DNA of 29,326 nucleotides from Phycisphaerales bacterium UBA1845. GTDB lineage: Bacteria; Planctomycetota; Phycisphaerae; UBA1845. Positions 15,991 to 24,544 of this stretch are shown here, one piece after another. The stretch spans positions 1 to 29,326 of the forward strand of contig DDIR01000061.1 in assembly GCA_002338715.1 (NCBI GenBank), read 5' to 3'. A model generated the notes under the pieces. It was not told where the DNA came from. It saw only the letters and a list, made by a program, of their open reading frames with translations, and ran no database searches. Made by a program: the position numbers and the translations under genes. The stretch's first letter is position 1, and every line of letters begins with the position of its first letter.

Positions 15991-18900
15991 CTAAGGTCCA
16001 ACCAACACACTGTTGAACTCATCCGCGTCGGCTTCATCGACAGTACCGTTGAAGTCAGCGTCAAAGATGCACCGGCACGCCAACGGATCGGGAGCAACCG
16101 CCCCCGGCGCGACGCATGCCTGCATCGAACTGAAGTCGATCAAGTCCACATCGCCATCATTGTCGAAATCGCCCGCCGCCTGCAACGCAAACGGAACGCA
16201 GTCGCCCAGATCAAGAATCGGCAGCACCGTATCGAGATCGCTTTGATCGAACACGCCGTTGGTGTCGATGTCGAACGCACAATAGCAGCGCGGATCCACG
16301 GTCGGGTGGGCCAGCGTCGGTCCGCCCATGCAAACCTGCAGCGCTGCGTAGTCTTCGAGGTCGGCATCGCCATCGTTGTCAAAGTCAGCCGGCAGGTTGT
16401 TGTTGCAAACGTCCGGACAGGTCACCGATCCACAGGGAATGCCCGACGTGAAGACGCCTCCGGGAATCGCGTCGCACTCGCTTTCGGTCCCACCGTCAAT
16501 GCAGCCGCCATCGAGTTCGCAGCAGGCTCCGGTCACGCCACATGGATTGCCTGTGCAATCGAAACCCACACCGAGGAACGTACCGCCCTGAGCCGCACAG
16601 TTCGTGGGCGTGTCATCTTCGACGCACGTGTCGCCCGGTCGGCAGCATGCACCGAGTTCGGCTTGGCAAAACGCATTGCTCGTCGCACATTCGGAATCGG
16701 CGCCGAGCGAAACGCCATTGGCACTGTCACAACCGGCTTCGGTCAAATCCTGACACGATCCACCGGGAAGGCAGCAAGCAACCGTTTCAGGTGCACACGG
16801 ATCACCGGCGCATGTACTGCCCGGTCCGACGAATGTTCCACCAAGGTCTTCGCATTGGAGCTGATGCAGACCGCCAGCCGTAAAGCAGCTTGTTCCCAGG
16901 CAGCATGCACCATCGGTGCAATAATCGCCGCCAGAACACGACTCACCCAGCGTTCCCTGGACTCCATTGGATGTCGCACATTCGCCGGGGAAGAGATCCT
17001 TGCATTCACCGCCAACGCAGCACGGCGCCGTATCACAGGTGTTCGGCTCACAAGTGCTCGCATCACCGAAGTACGTTCCGCCGCCATTGGTGCAGATGTC
17101 TTCGGTCACAATCTGGCACGATCCGTTCGTGCAACATGCACCGCGCGGTTCGCAGAGGTTGGGAGCACAGTCGGTTCCATTGCCTGAGAACACGGCCGTC
17201 GGATCTGCCTCGCACGCCAAACGCGACGTTTCGGTGCAAGTGCCATCCAGCGAGCAGCACGCACCCTGGCCACACGGATCGCCCAAGCAGTCGCTTCCGA
17301 ATCCACCGAACGAACTGAGCGGTCGGGCCATGCAGTCCAACTCGGAGACGTCCTCTTCGCAACCAAAGAACCCGGAACCGGGAACCAATTCGGAACAACA
17401 GGCCCCAACTTCCGGACATGACGATTCACCGCAGAGCGTTTCGTCGCCCTGGTAAGTTCCGCCCATGGACGAACACTGCGGAACCAATGGCGTTTCGTTG
17501 AGAATCTCGCAACTTCCGTCGCCGAAGCAGCACGCTCCGCTCGGAATGCAGGGATTGGCATCGGTATCATCGCACGCCGTTCCCGGTTCGCCCGGCGTCG
17601 ATCCCAACGCGATGCAGTCGAACTGCCGCTCTTCAGAGCAAACGTCGGAATCATCGCAGCACGTTCCCGAAACGCACGACAGTGAAGCGCACGACACACC
17701 GTCGCCATCATAGACGCCGCCCAAAGCTGCGCAATCGATAGCCGAATGAATCTCGCACTGACCGCTCGGCAGACAGCATGCACCCTGTCCACCGTTGGAA
17801 CATGCTGTCGCGACTTCACATGCACGCCATGCATCCACGCCGACATTTTCAAAAATCCCGCCGGCTTGGAGACAATCGAAGGAATTCATGATGTGGCATT
17901 CGCCAAACACGCAGCAAGCACCAACCGTCGCGCCGCACGGGTCATAGAGACACGGCTGAGCCTCGGTCCAGGTGAAGAAGGTCGTGTTGCAATCTTCGAG
18001 CGGGACATCGCTGCATGTTTGCGAATTCTCGCAGCAGGCGCCCAACACATCGCACGTCTGGACGTCGCAGGACGTGCCTTGTCCTTTCCAGATGCCCGGC
18101 GTCTGACCGAGCAGTGACGTTTCGCAGTCGAACTGTTCAACACCATCTTCGCATGTACCGTCGTAACGGCAGCATGCACCGAGCACGTTGTCGGCACAGG
18201 GGTTGAGCGGGAACAGCGGTGCGTCCTGGCAATGCGTTCCAAGTCCCTGGAAGCTCACGCCGCCGATCGAGGTGCATTCACCCGCGCTTTCCTGCTGCAA
18301 ACATCCCGACTGCAACAAACAGCACGCACCCGTTTCAGGACAGGTCGCGGTTGAGCAGACGGTGTAGTCGCCGTTGTACGAACCACCCAGCGCGGTGCAT
18401 TCCGATTCGCTCAGGTCGTCTCCGCAGGTACCGTCAAAGAAGCAGCACGCACCAAACGGTTCTGCGCATGGGTTGGGAATCGCACAGGTCTCGGTCGGAT
18501 CAAACGTCCCGGAGAAATCGTTCTCGCAGGCGAATTGGTTCGTGAAAATGCATGTGTCGGGTGGGACGCAGCAAGCCCCCTGCGGGAGCGGGCATTCAAC
18601 ATCGTCGCACGAGGTGCCCGGTTCGGAGAACACACCGGTGCAGTCGGCTTCATTGACCACGCTGCACGAGGTGCCGTTGCAGCACGCACCTGGGGGAATT
18701 TCAAAACAGAGCTGCATGACCATGACCGCACCCGAGAAAATCGACACCGAAAGATTCGGTACGGTTCCCAGTGGCGGTGACGGAGGCGATTGATTGATGC
18801 CCCAATACCCGAGCGTGTTGCCGCGACAGAACAGGCCCGCGCCATTGACGGTATCACGTGAGAACGTGATCGACTGCCCTTCATCCCAACCGATGCCCAC

Positions 18901-19503
18901 AAGGAACCGCGTCGGTTGGGGAACACCGGCATTCATATTCGGCGTCAACGTCAGCCCACCGGGAATGTCATGTGCATAAAGACCCAGCCCCGTTCCGTTC
19001 TTCGTTGTCGGATGAACATAAATCGGCGTGTAGGCGGTCATACCGGCATCGCGGCGGTAGACGACATACGTCAGGTCGGCTTGGAAGTTGAAATTGAGTT
19101 CCACCTTGATTTCGGTGAGCTCAGCCGCTTCGTCAATCTCAATCACGTTTCCATGAAAGAATCGCGACAGCGCCGGCTGCTGACTGGTGACGCCGATCGG
19201 ACAGCATTCTTCTGCCGCCCTTAAACCGGCGATGTCCTGGTCGAAATCGTAAGGTCTTGGCGACACGTCGCGGAGGTCGGCCAACCCGATCAACGGATCG
19301 GTGCCATATTCTGACACCGTGTCATTTTCTGACACAAGGTCAACCGTCGGCGCGATGCTTGCCTGAATTGATTCCAGAGGACGATCCTGCGGTTTGGCAT
19401 CCGGATCGGAAGCGTTTGCGATCATCGCCGACGCGGTCAACACGATCGTCAGAACCACCAACTTCACCCGAAGGGCCCACATTCCTTTACACCATGTGCG
19501 CAT
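15991..19503 (-). CDS. Giant exported Cys-rich repeat protein with dockerin-like C terminus
   Basis: A 1170-residue protein. The signal peptide (residues 1-32, core LVVLTIVLTASAM) is followed by a beta-rich domain of about 230 residues. Residues about 268-1034 hold 18 tandem modules of roughly 42 residues with the pattern GACC-x-x-G-x-C, then C, then GG-x-y-x-G-x-x-x-C, then C. This gives mostly six cysteines per module and more than 100 in all, presumably paired in disulfides. The C terminus carries two similar units, each starting DFDNDGD and containing a second loop (DIDTNG or DADFNG), like dockerin/EF-hand calcium loops. The ATG at 19503 is preceded by GGGAAAG; an in-frame GTG at 19587 would bury the signal peptide. 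It lies downstream of the pseudopilin genes. A surface or matrix protein, adhesin or cellulosome-like component is possible, but the function is unknown. Confidence 0.88.
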   Translation of the reverse strand: MRTWCKGMWALRVKLVVLTIVLTASAMIANASDPDAKPQDRPLESIQASIAPTVDLVSENDTVSEYGTDPLIGLADLRDVSPRPYDFDQDIAGLRAAEECCPIGVTSQQPALSRFFHGNVIEIDEAAELTEIKVELNFNFQADLTYVVYRRDAGMTAYTPIYVHPTTKNGTGLGLYAHDIPGGLTLTPNMNAGVPQPTRFLVGIGWDEGQSITFSRDTVNGAGLFCRGNTLGYWGINQSPPSPPLGTVPNLSVSIFSGAVMVMQLCFEIPPGACCNGTSCSVVNEADCTGVFSEPGTSCDDVECPLPQGACCVPPDTCIFTNQFACENDFSGTFDPTETCAIPNPCAEPFGACCFFDGTCGDDLSESECTALGGSYNGDYTVCSTATCPETGACCLLQSGCLQQESAGECTSIGGVSFQGLGTHCQDAPLFPLNPCADNVLGACCRYDGTCEDGVEQFDCETSLLGQTPGIWKGQGTSCDVQTCDVLGACCENSQTCSDVPLEDCNTTFFTWTEAQPCLYDPCGATVGACCVFGECHIMNSFDCLQAGGIFENVGVDAWRACEVATACSNGGQGACCLPSGQCEIHSAIDCAALGGVYDGDGVSCASLSCVSGTCCDDSDVCSEERQFDCIALGSTPGEPGTACDDTDANPCIPSGACCFGDGSCEILNETPLVPQCSSMGGTYQGDETLCGESSCPEVGACCSELVPGSGFFGCEEDVSELDCMARPLSSFGGFGSDCLGDPCGQGACCSLDGTCTETSRLACEADPTAVFSGNGTDCAPNLCEPRGACCTNGSCQIVTEDICTNGGGTYFGDASTCEPNTCDTAPCCVGGECKDLFPGECATSNGVQGTLGESCSGGDYCTDGACCLGTSCFTAGGLHQLQCEDLGGTFVGPGSTCAGDPCAPETVACCLPGGSCQDLTEAGCDSANGVSLGADSECATSNAFCQAELGACCRPGDTCVEDDTPTNCAAQGGTFLGVGFDCTGNPCGVTGACCELDGGCIDGGTESECDAIPGGVFTSGIPCGSVTCPDVCNNNLPADFDNDGDADLEDYAALQVCMGGPTLAHPTVDPRCYCAFDIDTNGVFDQSDLDTVLPILDLGDCVPFALQAAGDFDNDGDVDLIDFSSMQACVAPGAVAPDPLACRCIFDADFNGTVDEADADEFNSVLVGP

Positions 19504-19648
19504 CGTGACTTTCCCAGTTTGATCCAACTCGTTAATGTTTTTGGGTGGAGCTTCCTTCCCCAAAGAATCCCCAACCCCGCAATGCACATCGATTTATCAG
19601 CCAACGTCAATAGGCCAACGTCGGTTGAACTGACGACAACGGCTCAAT

Positions 19649-19666
19649 CCCGAATCAGAATTCGGG
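19649..19666. other. Perfect hairpin in the leader of the Cys-rich gene
   Basis: CCCGAAT (19649-19655) pairs perfectly with ATTCGGG (19660-19666) around a 4-base loop. It lies within the roughly 260-base predicted 5' untranslated region, about 145 bases before the ATG. No known riboswitch class is recognised. A similar 7-pair hairpin with a related loop (CCGAAAT/ATTTCGG, 9887-9904) lies inside the GT39-like gene. Confidence 0.4.
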
Positions 19667-19771
19667 CTCGAAATCAACCTCGCGAATGTTGTGCGGTCAT
19701 TCCCGAACGTCGGTCGATTCCAGAATTATGGGTGTACCCCCTCCGTCTGTGTCGACAGCAAATCGTTTCTC

Positions 19772-19780
19772 ATTATAGCA
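19772..19780 (-). promoter_or_regulatory. Extended -10 promoter of the Cys-rich repeat gene
   Basis: The minus strand reads TGCTATAAT (19780-19772), a perfect TGn extended -10 with consensus TATAAT. No good -35 is present at 16-18 bases, as expected for extended -10 promoters. Transcription would start near 19765 and give a leader of about 260 bases. Confidence 0.55.
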
Positions 19781-20005
19781 GGCCGGATATCGTGAAGCTA
19801 CCGCACATCGCCCAACCTGCCCCGACAAAATGAACGAACTCGCCTATTTCTCACGCGAAATTTTCCGTTTTCGGACGTTGGCACGATCGATAACTCCGAA
19901 GCCGCCGGGTGATCTCACGATCATGGCGCAGCACGCATGCCCAACTGACGCTTCACGTCAATCGCAAGGTATGAATCGAAGGGAAAAGTATCTGAAATGT
20001 GATCG

Positions 20006-20034
20006 GGCCGGCAACTGACAGAATCAATCCGGCC
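20006..20034 (-). terminator. Possible terminator or 3' hairpin of the GspK-like gene
   Basis: GGCCGG (20006-20011) can pair with CCGGCC (20029-20034) across a 17-base loop, about 96 bases beyond the stop at 20130. A third GGGCCGG lies near 20071-20080. The stem is short and no strong T-tract follows on the minus strand, so this is tentative. The rest of 19781-20129 shows nothing recognisable. Confidence 0.3.
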
Positions 20035-20129
20035 GGCACAATCAAGCAATATCGTAACCGATACAGTGGCGACCCAAGTCGGGCCGGTACGGGATACTCA
20101 GCGTGATCACAAGCGCTGGCGATCGGCTT

Positions 20130-23100
20130 CTAGTTCGCGCGGACGTCTGCGTAAGGCCCGATCAAACGCGACCCGATTCGCGTCGGCTTGCCGCGTGGAT
20201 TAAACAACATCGGCAGTCGGTCAATCGTGGTCTGGAATCGAATCGCCCGCTGATCGACAGTCCGAAGACTCGCACGCGAACTCGGAATGTTCGTATCGTC
20301 TTCCAGGAACTGCCCGCGAATCGTTCCATAAATCGTAAACACGTGCGACTTGGTTGTGACCCAATCGCCCAACGCCACCACACGCGCGACAGCCGAAACA
20401 TAATCACCGCCATTGGCGACGGCGCCGACGTCAGCGTTGTAGAACCATTCGCCCGAACCCGCCGTATTGCTGTGACGAACGTTCAGCAATTCGCCGACCG
20501 TCAGGAATCCATATCCCGCACGTTCAGTACGCATGCCACCGGTCAGTGGCCCGCGCTGCGGACCGTAGTCCACCGTCGCTACGATCACCGGATCAACGCT
20601 CGGGACAGCCCGGGCTTCGCGATATGCCACGATCGCCTGGGCGAACTCACGACCAATCTCACCGGGCTGATCGGAAAGCGGCTGATTGATATCCGACTGA
20701 TCCGATGCACGCTTGGCTTTCGGAAGCGCCGACGGATAAATCGCGCTGCGGATTTTATCCTTCATGCTTCCTGCCGCATCGGGGAACTTGAACTTGTCCA
20801 TGTCCATCAGCGGCAGACCCGACAGCACCGACCAGGGAGCCGTGTTCAGGTTGATACGCCCCGACACCCGCAGGCCGTCCATGTCCACCGGCGGATACCC
20901 TTGCATGTCCTGCAGATTCGGATCGTTGCACGGGGTTTTCTCGGTGCGAAGCGGAAGCGCCGTGAAGTAGTCGAACACCAACTGCCCCCACGGAAGCGCG
21001 GCCACACCTTGAACGACGTCCGCGTTCTGCGATGGCGGCAGGTGATAGTTCATTGCTTCGTCAAAGACCGGCATGCGGCCGTTGTCGATCATCGCATACT
21101 GCTTGGCCATCAACGTATCATGCACGTGATTGAACGGAACGATGTTCGTACCGTCATCCAAGTTGGCGTGTCGCATCAACAGCAGCATCGTTCCGGTCGT
21201 CGGGAATGCCGTCCGCAGCGAACCGGAATCCGCAAAGTCGATGTGCACCGAACGAATGCTGGAATCGACTGTGGTCGGCCGAATCGAATTGTCGACGCCA
21301 AGCGTATGGTAGTTCACGTCACCCGGCTTGAATCGATACTTCGGAACCGGGAATCGCCATGCGTTTGCGGTGGTGTCACGTTGAATCGATGCCGTGACCC
21401 TTGCCCCCGGAAAATCGTCGACCAAGTCGGGCAAATCAACTGCTGGATCGATCGGTATATCTGTGATTTCCTCAAGTATGAAATTGAAATCCGCAAACTT
21501 GACCTGATCCACAGTGATCTTGACCTGATTGACACCGGTGCCAACCACGCGCTGCAGCGCGATGATACTACTGTTATCAAAAACACCGTCCGGATCCAAC
21601 TGAACCGCGCCAGGCGTGCCCTGCGAAATACCATAGCCATGAAAAACTGCATAGGATCGAGCAGCCAGCACGCCACCCAACGGGCGATTCACGATTCGCC
21701 GCAGCGGCGAACTATCTGGCTTTGTCGCTGAAATATCAGTCGTACCTGGATCGTCGCCGAGATCGGTCAATTCAAACACCGACAGATCAATCGGCACGTC
21801 GTATGGGTTATACAACTCAACCGCGAATACACTCTCACCCTCGACAATTTGTTGTTGTGGAAATGGCCCCGTCGCCGGCGGTACGTCGATCAACACTTCC
21901 GTGATATACGGCTGGCGTTCCAAACCGTAGACCTTCAGGTTCGGCTCGGCTGGATCGACCAGTCCCGTTCGCCAGTCGCGCACTTCGACCATGGTCGGTT
22001 CATCCGGAATGGCGCCGCCAGTCTGGTCGTTGTCGGCAAAGTCGATCAGGTTGGCTGCCAACGCGGCGGCCAGGATCGAGATGCGCTTGTTGTCACCGGC
22101 AAACGGTCCGAACGGCGGATCGATCACCGTCGCGCCACCGTTGGAATCGAAGTCGATCGCACCGGCATAGTTGCGCAGCTGAAGGAAAAACGCCTCCTGG
22201 ATCAGGCTGGCCAACTCGGTCTTCTTCGCCGGCGTGAGCGTGTCGAGCGTCGTACCATTGGGAAGCCAGCCGCCTTCAGCCTGCGTCTTGCTGAAATACG
22301 GGAACGAGAACTTCAACCGACCCTTGCGCGGATCGCCAAACGGCAGGAAATCCGGATAGTTGCCCCACCCGAAGATCCCATTGGTGCTCAAGTCGGCGAT
22401 CATGTCGATGCCACCGACGGACGCGGAGCGAATCAGGTTGTCGTCATGATTGATCGTCGTCACCAGGTGCGTGCGATCATAAGGGGCTGCACCGGGCACA
22501 CCGATCGGGTCGAGCATCTGGCGCCACGTGCTGTTGTTGTAATTGGGCAGTGATGCCGAGTCGTACTGCCACCATCGACGATTCGCGCTGACAAAGAAAT
22601 CGCTCACCGGCGTATGCGTCTGCGGCAGCGTCGAGTGTGGATAAAGCAGTTGGTCAGCCAACTCCGTGAACATGCGCGTCTGCGGCAGGTTTCGAGGCAA
22701 CATCAACCCGCGATTGCGCAGCGCCCACTCGTGCGATTCCGGCAGATACGACTGGCTGATCTCGCCATTGGTCAGACGATTCTGCCAGATGAAATCGTTA
22801 TAACCCAGTGCGTTTTCGACCAGCGTGTCCGGGTAATATTCATTGCCCGGAATGCTGAGTACATCACAGTAAGGAATGTGCGTGTTGAGATTGACCATCG
22901 ACCCATGCGGTACGATTTTGATCGTCAACCAAAGGGCATTGGGATCGTCAACATTCAGCACCGCAGGATCGCGCAAACGCTCGGAGACCGCCGCCTTGAT
23001 GTCCGGCGGAATTGAACTGTCGCTCAGGTTGATCGCGATCGAATCGGCCACACCATCGCCATCGGCATCCTGCATCCGCATCAGCCGTGGCTCAGCCATC

Positions 23101-23732
23101 ACCGGGTCGAACGGATCAAAATTGATGTCAGACTTGTAATTGTTGACGTCCAGGTCCGCGTACGACTGATTCAACACAATCGGAACCTGTCGCCGATTGA
23201 TGTCGGGAACGTTCATGCCCGAAGCGAGCGCCAGACCCGTGCGACGATTGAGCGCACGATTCAAATCCGAATAGAACACGATCTTCGCGGTGGTACCGTC
23301 TTCCTGCGGCTCGGTCAGGTCGATCAACGTGTGAATACCGGGAACTTCACCGTAAGTCGGCAGCACGGTCCGACCCGCCAGGTCGATCACTTCGCGCGAC
23401 TCGGGATTGTAAGGCAGTCCATCCGGTCCAAGGAACTCCCGCACCAGAAGTTCAAGAACAGACTGCTCGATGGACGCCACCATGACCTCGTTCTCATTCG
23501 TCTCGCGAACGACATTGAGCGTCTTGGTCTCAAAGGTGACCGTCGTCAACAGCGCCGCACCCGACACGAACAAAATCGCCAGCAGCGCCACCACCATGAT
23601 CAGCACCACAGCCGAACGACGCGACGAACGTGCACGCCCAATGCCACCGCGAGCGCCCTTAACTGGAACAACATCCCAGTTGGCATCCGCCGGCGTTCTG
23701 GCGATCAGGTTGTTTGCAAGTTCGTGCTTCAT
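20130..23732 (-). CDS. Very large GspK-like minor pseudopilin (type II secretion)
   Basis: A 1200-residue protein, about 3.5 times the usual 320-340 of GspK. A basic leader (SSRRS) precedes a hydrophobic helix at about 41-63. That helix lacks Glu at +5, as GspK proteins do. Near residue 954 is INLNTAPWSVLSGLP, the NxNTA-type helix-hairpin-helix motif of GspK. Later segments GFLTVGELLNV and VTTKSHVFTIYG recall the GspK C-terminal part. In between is a long region with a calcium-loop-like DADGDGVADS (about 220-230). GspK caps the pseudopilus tip with GspI and GspJ in the periplasm. The ATG at 23732 is clear; its ribosome binding site is weak. It follows the J-like gene after an 812-base gap. 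It could also be a planctomycete-specific pilus-tip protein; the type II assignment rests on the motif and gene order. Confidence 0.72.
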   Translation of the reverse strand: MKHELANNLIARTPADANWDVVPVKGARGGIGRARSSRRSAVVLIMVVALLAILFVSGAALLTTVTFETKTLNVVRETNENEVMVASIEQSVLELLVREFLGPDGLPYNPESREVIDLAGRTVLPTYGEVPGIHTLIDLTEPQEDGTTAKIVFYSDLNRALNRRTGLALASGMNVPDINRRQVPIVLNQSYADLDVNNYKSDINFDPFDPVMAEPRLMRMQDADGDGVADSIAINLSDSSIPPDIKAAVSERLRDPAVLNVDDPNALWLTIKIVPHGSMVNLNTHIPYCDVLSIPGNEYYPDTLVENALGYNDFIWQNRLTNGEISQSYLPESHEWALRNRGLMLPRNLPQTRMFTELADQLLYPHSTLPQTHTPVSDFFVSANRRWWQYDSASLPNYNNSTWRQMLDPIGVPGAAPYDRTHLVTTINHDDNLIRSASVGGIDMIADLSTNGIFGWGNYPDFLPFGDPRKGRLKFSFPYFSKTQAEGGWLPNGTTLDTLTPAKKTELASLIQEAFFLQLRNYAGAIDFDSNGGATVIDPPFGPFAGDNKRISILAAALAANLIDFADNDQTGGAIPDEPTMVEVRDWRTGLVDPAEPNLKVYGLERQPYITEVLIDVPPATGPFPQQQIVEGESVFAVELYNPYDVPIDLSVFELTDLGDDPGTTDISATKPDSSPLRRIVNRPLGGVLAARSYAVFHGYGISQGTPGAVQLDPDGVFDNSSIIALQRVVGTGVNQVKITVDQVKFADFNFILEEITDIPIDPAVDLPDLVDDFPGARVTASIQRDTTANAWRFPVPKYRFKPGDVNYHTLGVDNSIRPTTVDSSIRSVHIDFADSGSLRTAFPTTGTMLLLMRHANLDDGTNIVPFNHVHDTLMAKQYAMIDNGRMPVFDEAMNYHLPPSQNADVVQGVAALPWGQLVFDYFTALPLRTEKTPCNDPNLQDMQGYPPVDMDGLRVSGRINLNTAPWSVLSGLPLMDMDKFKFPDAAGSMKDKIRSAIYPSALPKAKRASDQSDINQPLSDQPGEIGREFAQAIVAYREARAVPSVDPVIVATVDYGPQRGPLTGGMRTERAGYGFLTVGELLNVRHSNTAGSGEWFYNADVGAVANGGDYVSAVARVVALGDWVTTKSHVFTIYGTIRGQFLEDDTNIPSSRASLRTVDQRAIRFQTTIDRLPMLFNPRGKPTRIGSRLIGPYADVRAN

Positions 23733-24124
23733 CGTGGTAACTCTAGTTCATGATGACTCTTAACACAGTTATTTATTCGCGTTGGCGACCGTCCTGGCAA
23801 TCCCCATACACCGCGATCAGCGAAAGGCTGACAAACGCCAGCCGTCACCTCATGCCCTACGCGGGCAGTGCCTCGCAGCGATTTATTCCAGATTGAAAAC
23901 AGCGCCAAGTTCGATCCGCTCTTCTTAACCGATGATTGCGAATTTGCCGAACTCGCCGGCATGTCGTCCATCGGAAATCGTCAACCGGAGTTCTGCGGAT
24001 CGATCTCCCGTCCCCCCTGTGACTGCCTGCTGCGGGTGTGCAGCCAACTGCCAACTGCTCTGCGGGCTGACCAGGTGATTCATCTCTCAAATCCCACCAG
24101 GCCTGCCCTGCTCTTTCCATCCCC

Positions 24125-24156
24125 CCCAAACCCAGATTGGCCCAAACCCAGATCGG
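24125..24156 (+). repeat. Tandem 16-base repeat
   Basis: CCCAAACCCAGATTGG at 24125-24140 is followed directly by the same sequence with one change (T to C) at 24141-24156. It is preceded by a run of C residues. Confidence 0.6.
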
Positions 24157-24179
24157 CTGGCTTTGTGTCAGCCGCCTCC

Positions 24180-24188
24180 ATTATCGCA
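24180..24188 (-). promoter_or_regulatory. Candidate extended -10 promoter for the GspK-like gene
   Basis: The minus strand reads TGCGATAAT (24188-24180), a TGn extended -10 with 5 of 6 consensus bases. This is similar in form to the promoter of the Cys-rich gene. It would give a leader of roughly 440 bases. No -35 match is visible. Confidence 0.3.
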
Positions 24189-24451
24189 TCCTGCAAATGT
24201 CTAGTCCCGTGTTTGCAGCCCTGAAAACGACCGCATCTCGGATACGCGGGCTGCCCGGGTAGCGGTAATGTCTCCGCCAACGGCCCAAAATCGACGATCG
24301 CCCCACGAAATCGCTCAAACCCACCATCGGCTTGCGAAAATCGTCGCCCAACTCCTAAAACTCTTCCTTCGTTTACAAGCAGCAGGACATGGGGACGCAT
24401 CAGTTTGATGGACCTTCACACACGCGCCCATCATAAACGCATCCGCCACCG

Positions 24452-24477
24452 AACGCGACTTTGAATTGGGTCGCGTT
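24452..24477 (-). terminator. Stem-loop after the GspJ-like gene, possible terminator
   Basis: AACGCGAC (24452-24459) and GTCGCGTT (24470-24477) form a perfect 8-pair stem with a 10-base loop, 67 bases beyond the stop at 24545. No T-tract follows, so it may instead be a processing or stability hairpin. Confidence 0.35.
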
Positions 24478-24544
24478 TCGCGGTCAAGCTCAACACGCGC
24501 TTGCTTGGTCATGTGGATTTACGTGACGCGATGGGAAGAGAAGG

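Larger units (their letters stand above)
23733..24544. other. 812-base gap between the GspJ- and GspK-like genes, no gene recognised
   Basis: No open frame here has a convincing start, ribosome binding site or family motif; the longest (118 codons plus, 107 minus) have odd composition. Contents: a perfect hairpin at 24452-24477, a tandem 16-base repeat at 24125-24156, an inverted repeat CTGCAAA/TTTGCAG (24191-24218) and an extended -10-like box at 24180-24188. It may be a long leader or regulatory region for the GspK-like gene, or a decayed gene. Confidence 0.5.

Noticed and set aside
15949..17187. Long plus-strand open frame (412 codons) opposite the Cys-rich gene
   Set aside because: It is antisense to the repeated Cys modules and is open because TGC/TGT codons and GACC repeats rarely give stops in that frame; it has no family motif and no ribosome binding site.
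15991..19503. Possible CRISPR-like or microsatellite array because of the many repeats
   Set aside because: The repeats are protein modules with diverged DNA and a constant reading frame; there are no identical repeats with unique spacers.
19830..20018. Plus-strand frame of 62 codons upstream of the Cys-rich gene
   Set aside because: No Shine-Dalgarno, no motif, and it sits in a likely regulatory spacer.
20103..21731. Long plus-strand open frame (542 codons) opposite the GspK-like gene
   Set aside because: Arg/His/Ile-rich composition typical of the antisense of a GC-rich gene; the minus frame has clear GspK motifs.
21849..22553. Plus-strand frame of 234 codons
   Set aside because: Antisense shadow of the GspK-like gene, with Arg-rich composition and no motif.
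23868..24224. Plus-strand frame of 118 codons in the J-K gap
   Set aside because: Pro/Ser/Cys-rich with translated tandem repeats; no ribosome binding site or motif.
24080..24400. Minus-strand frame of 107 codons in the J-K gap
   Set aside because: Starts with ATG but has no ribosome binding site and an odd Gly/Arg-rich composition, and it runs through the tandem-repeat area; not enough to call a gene.
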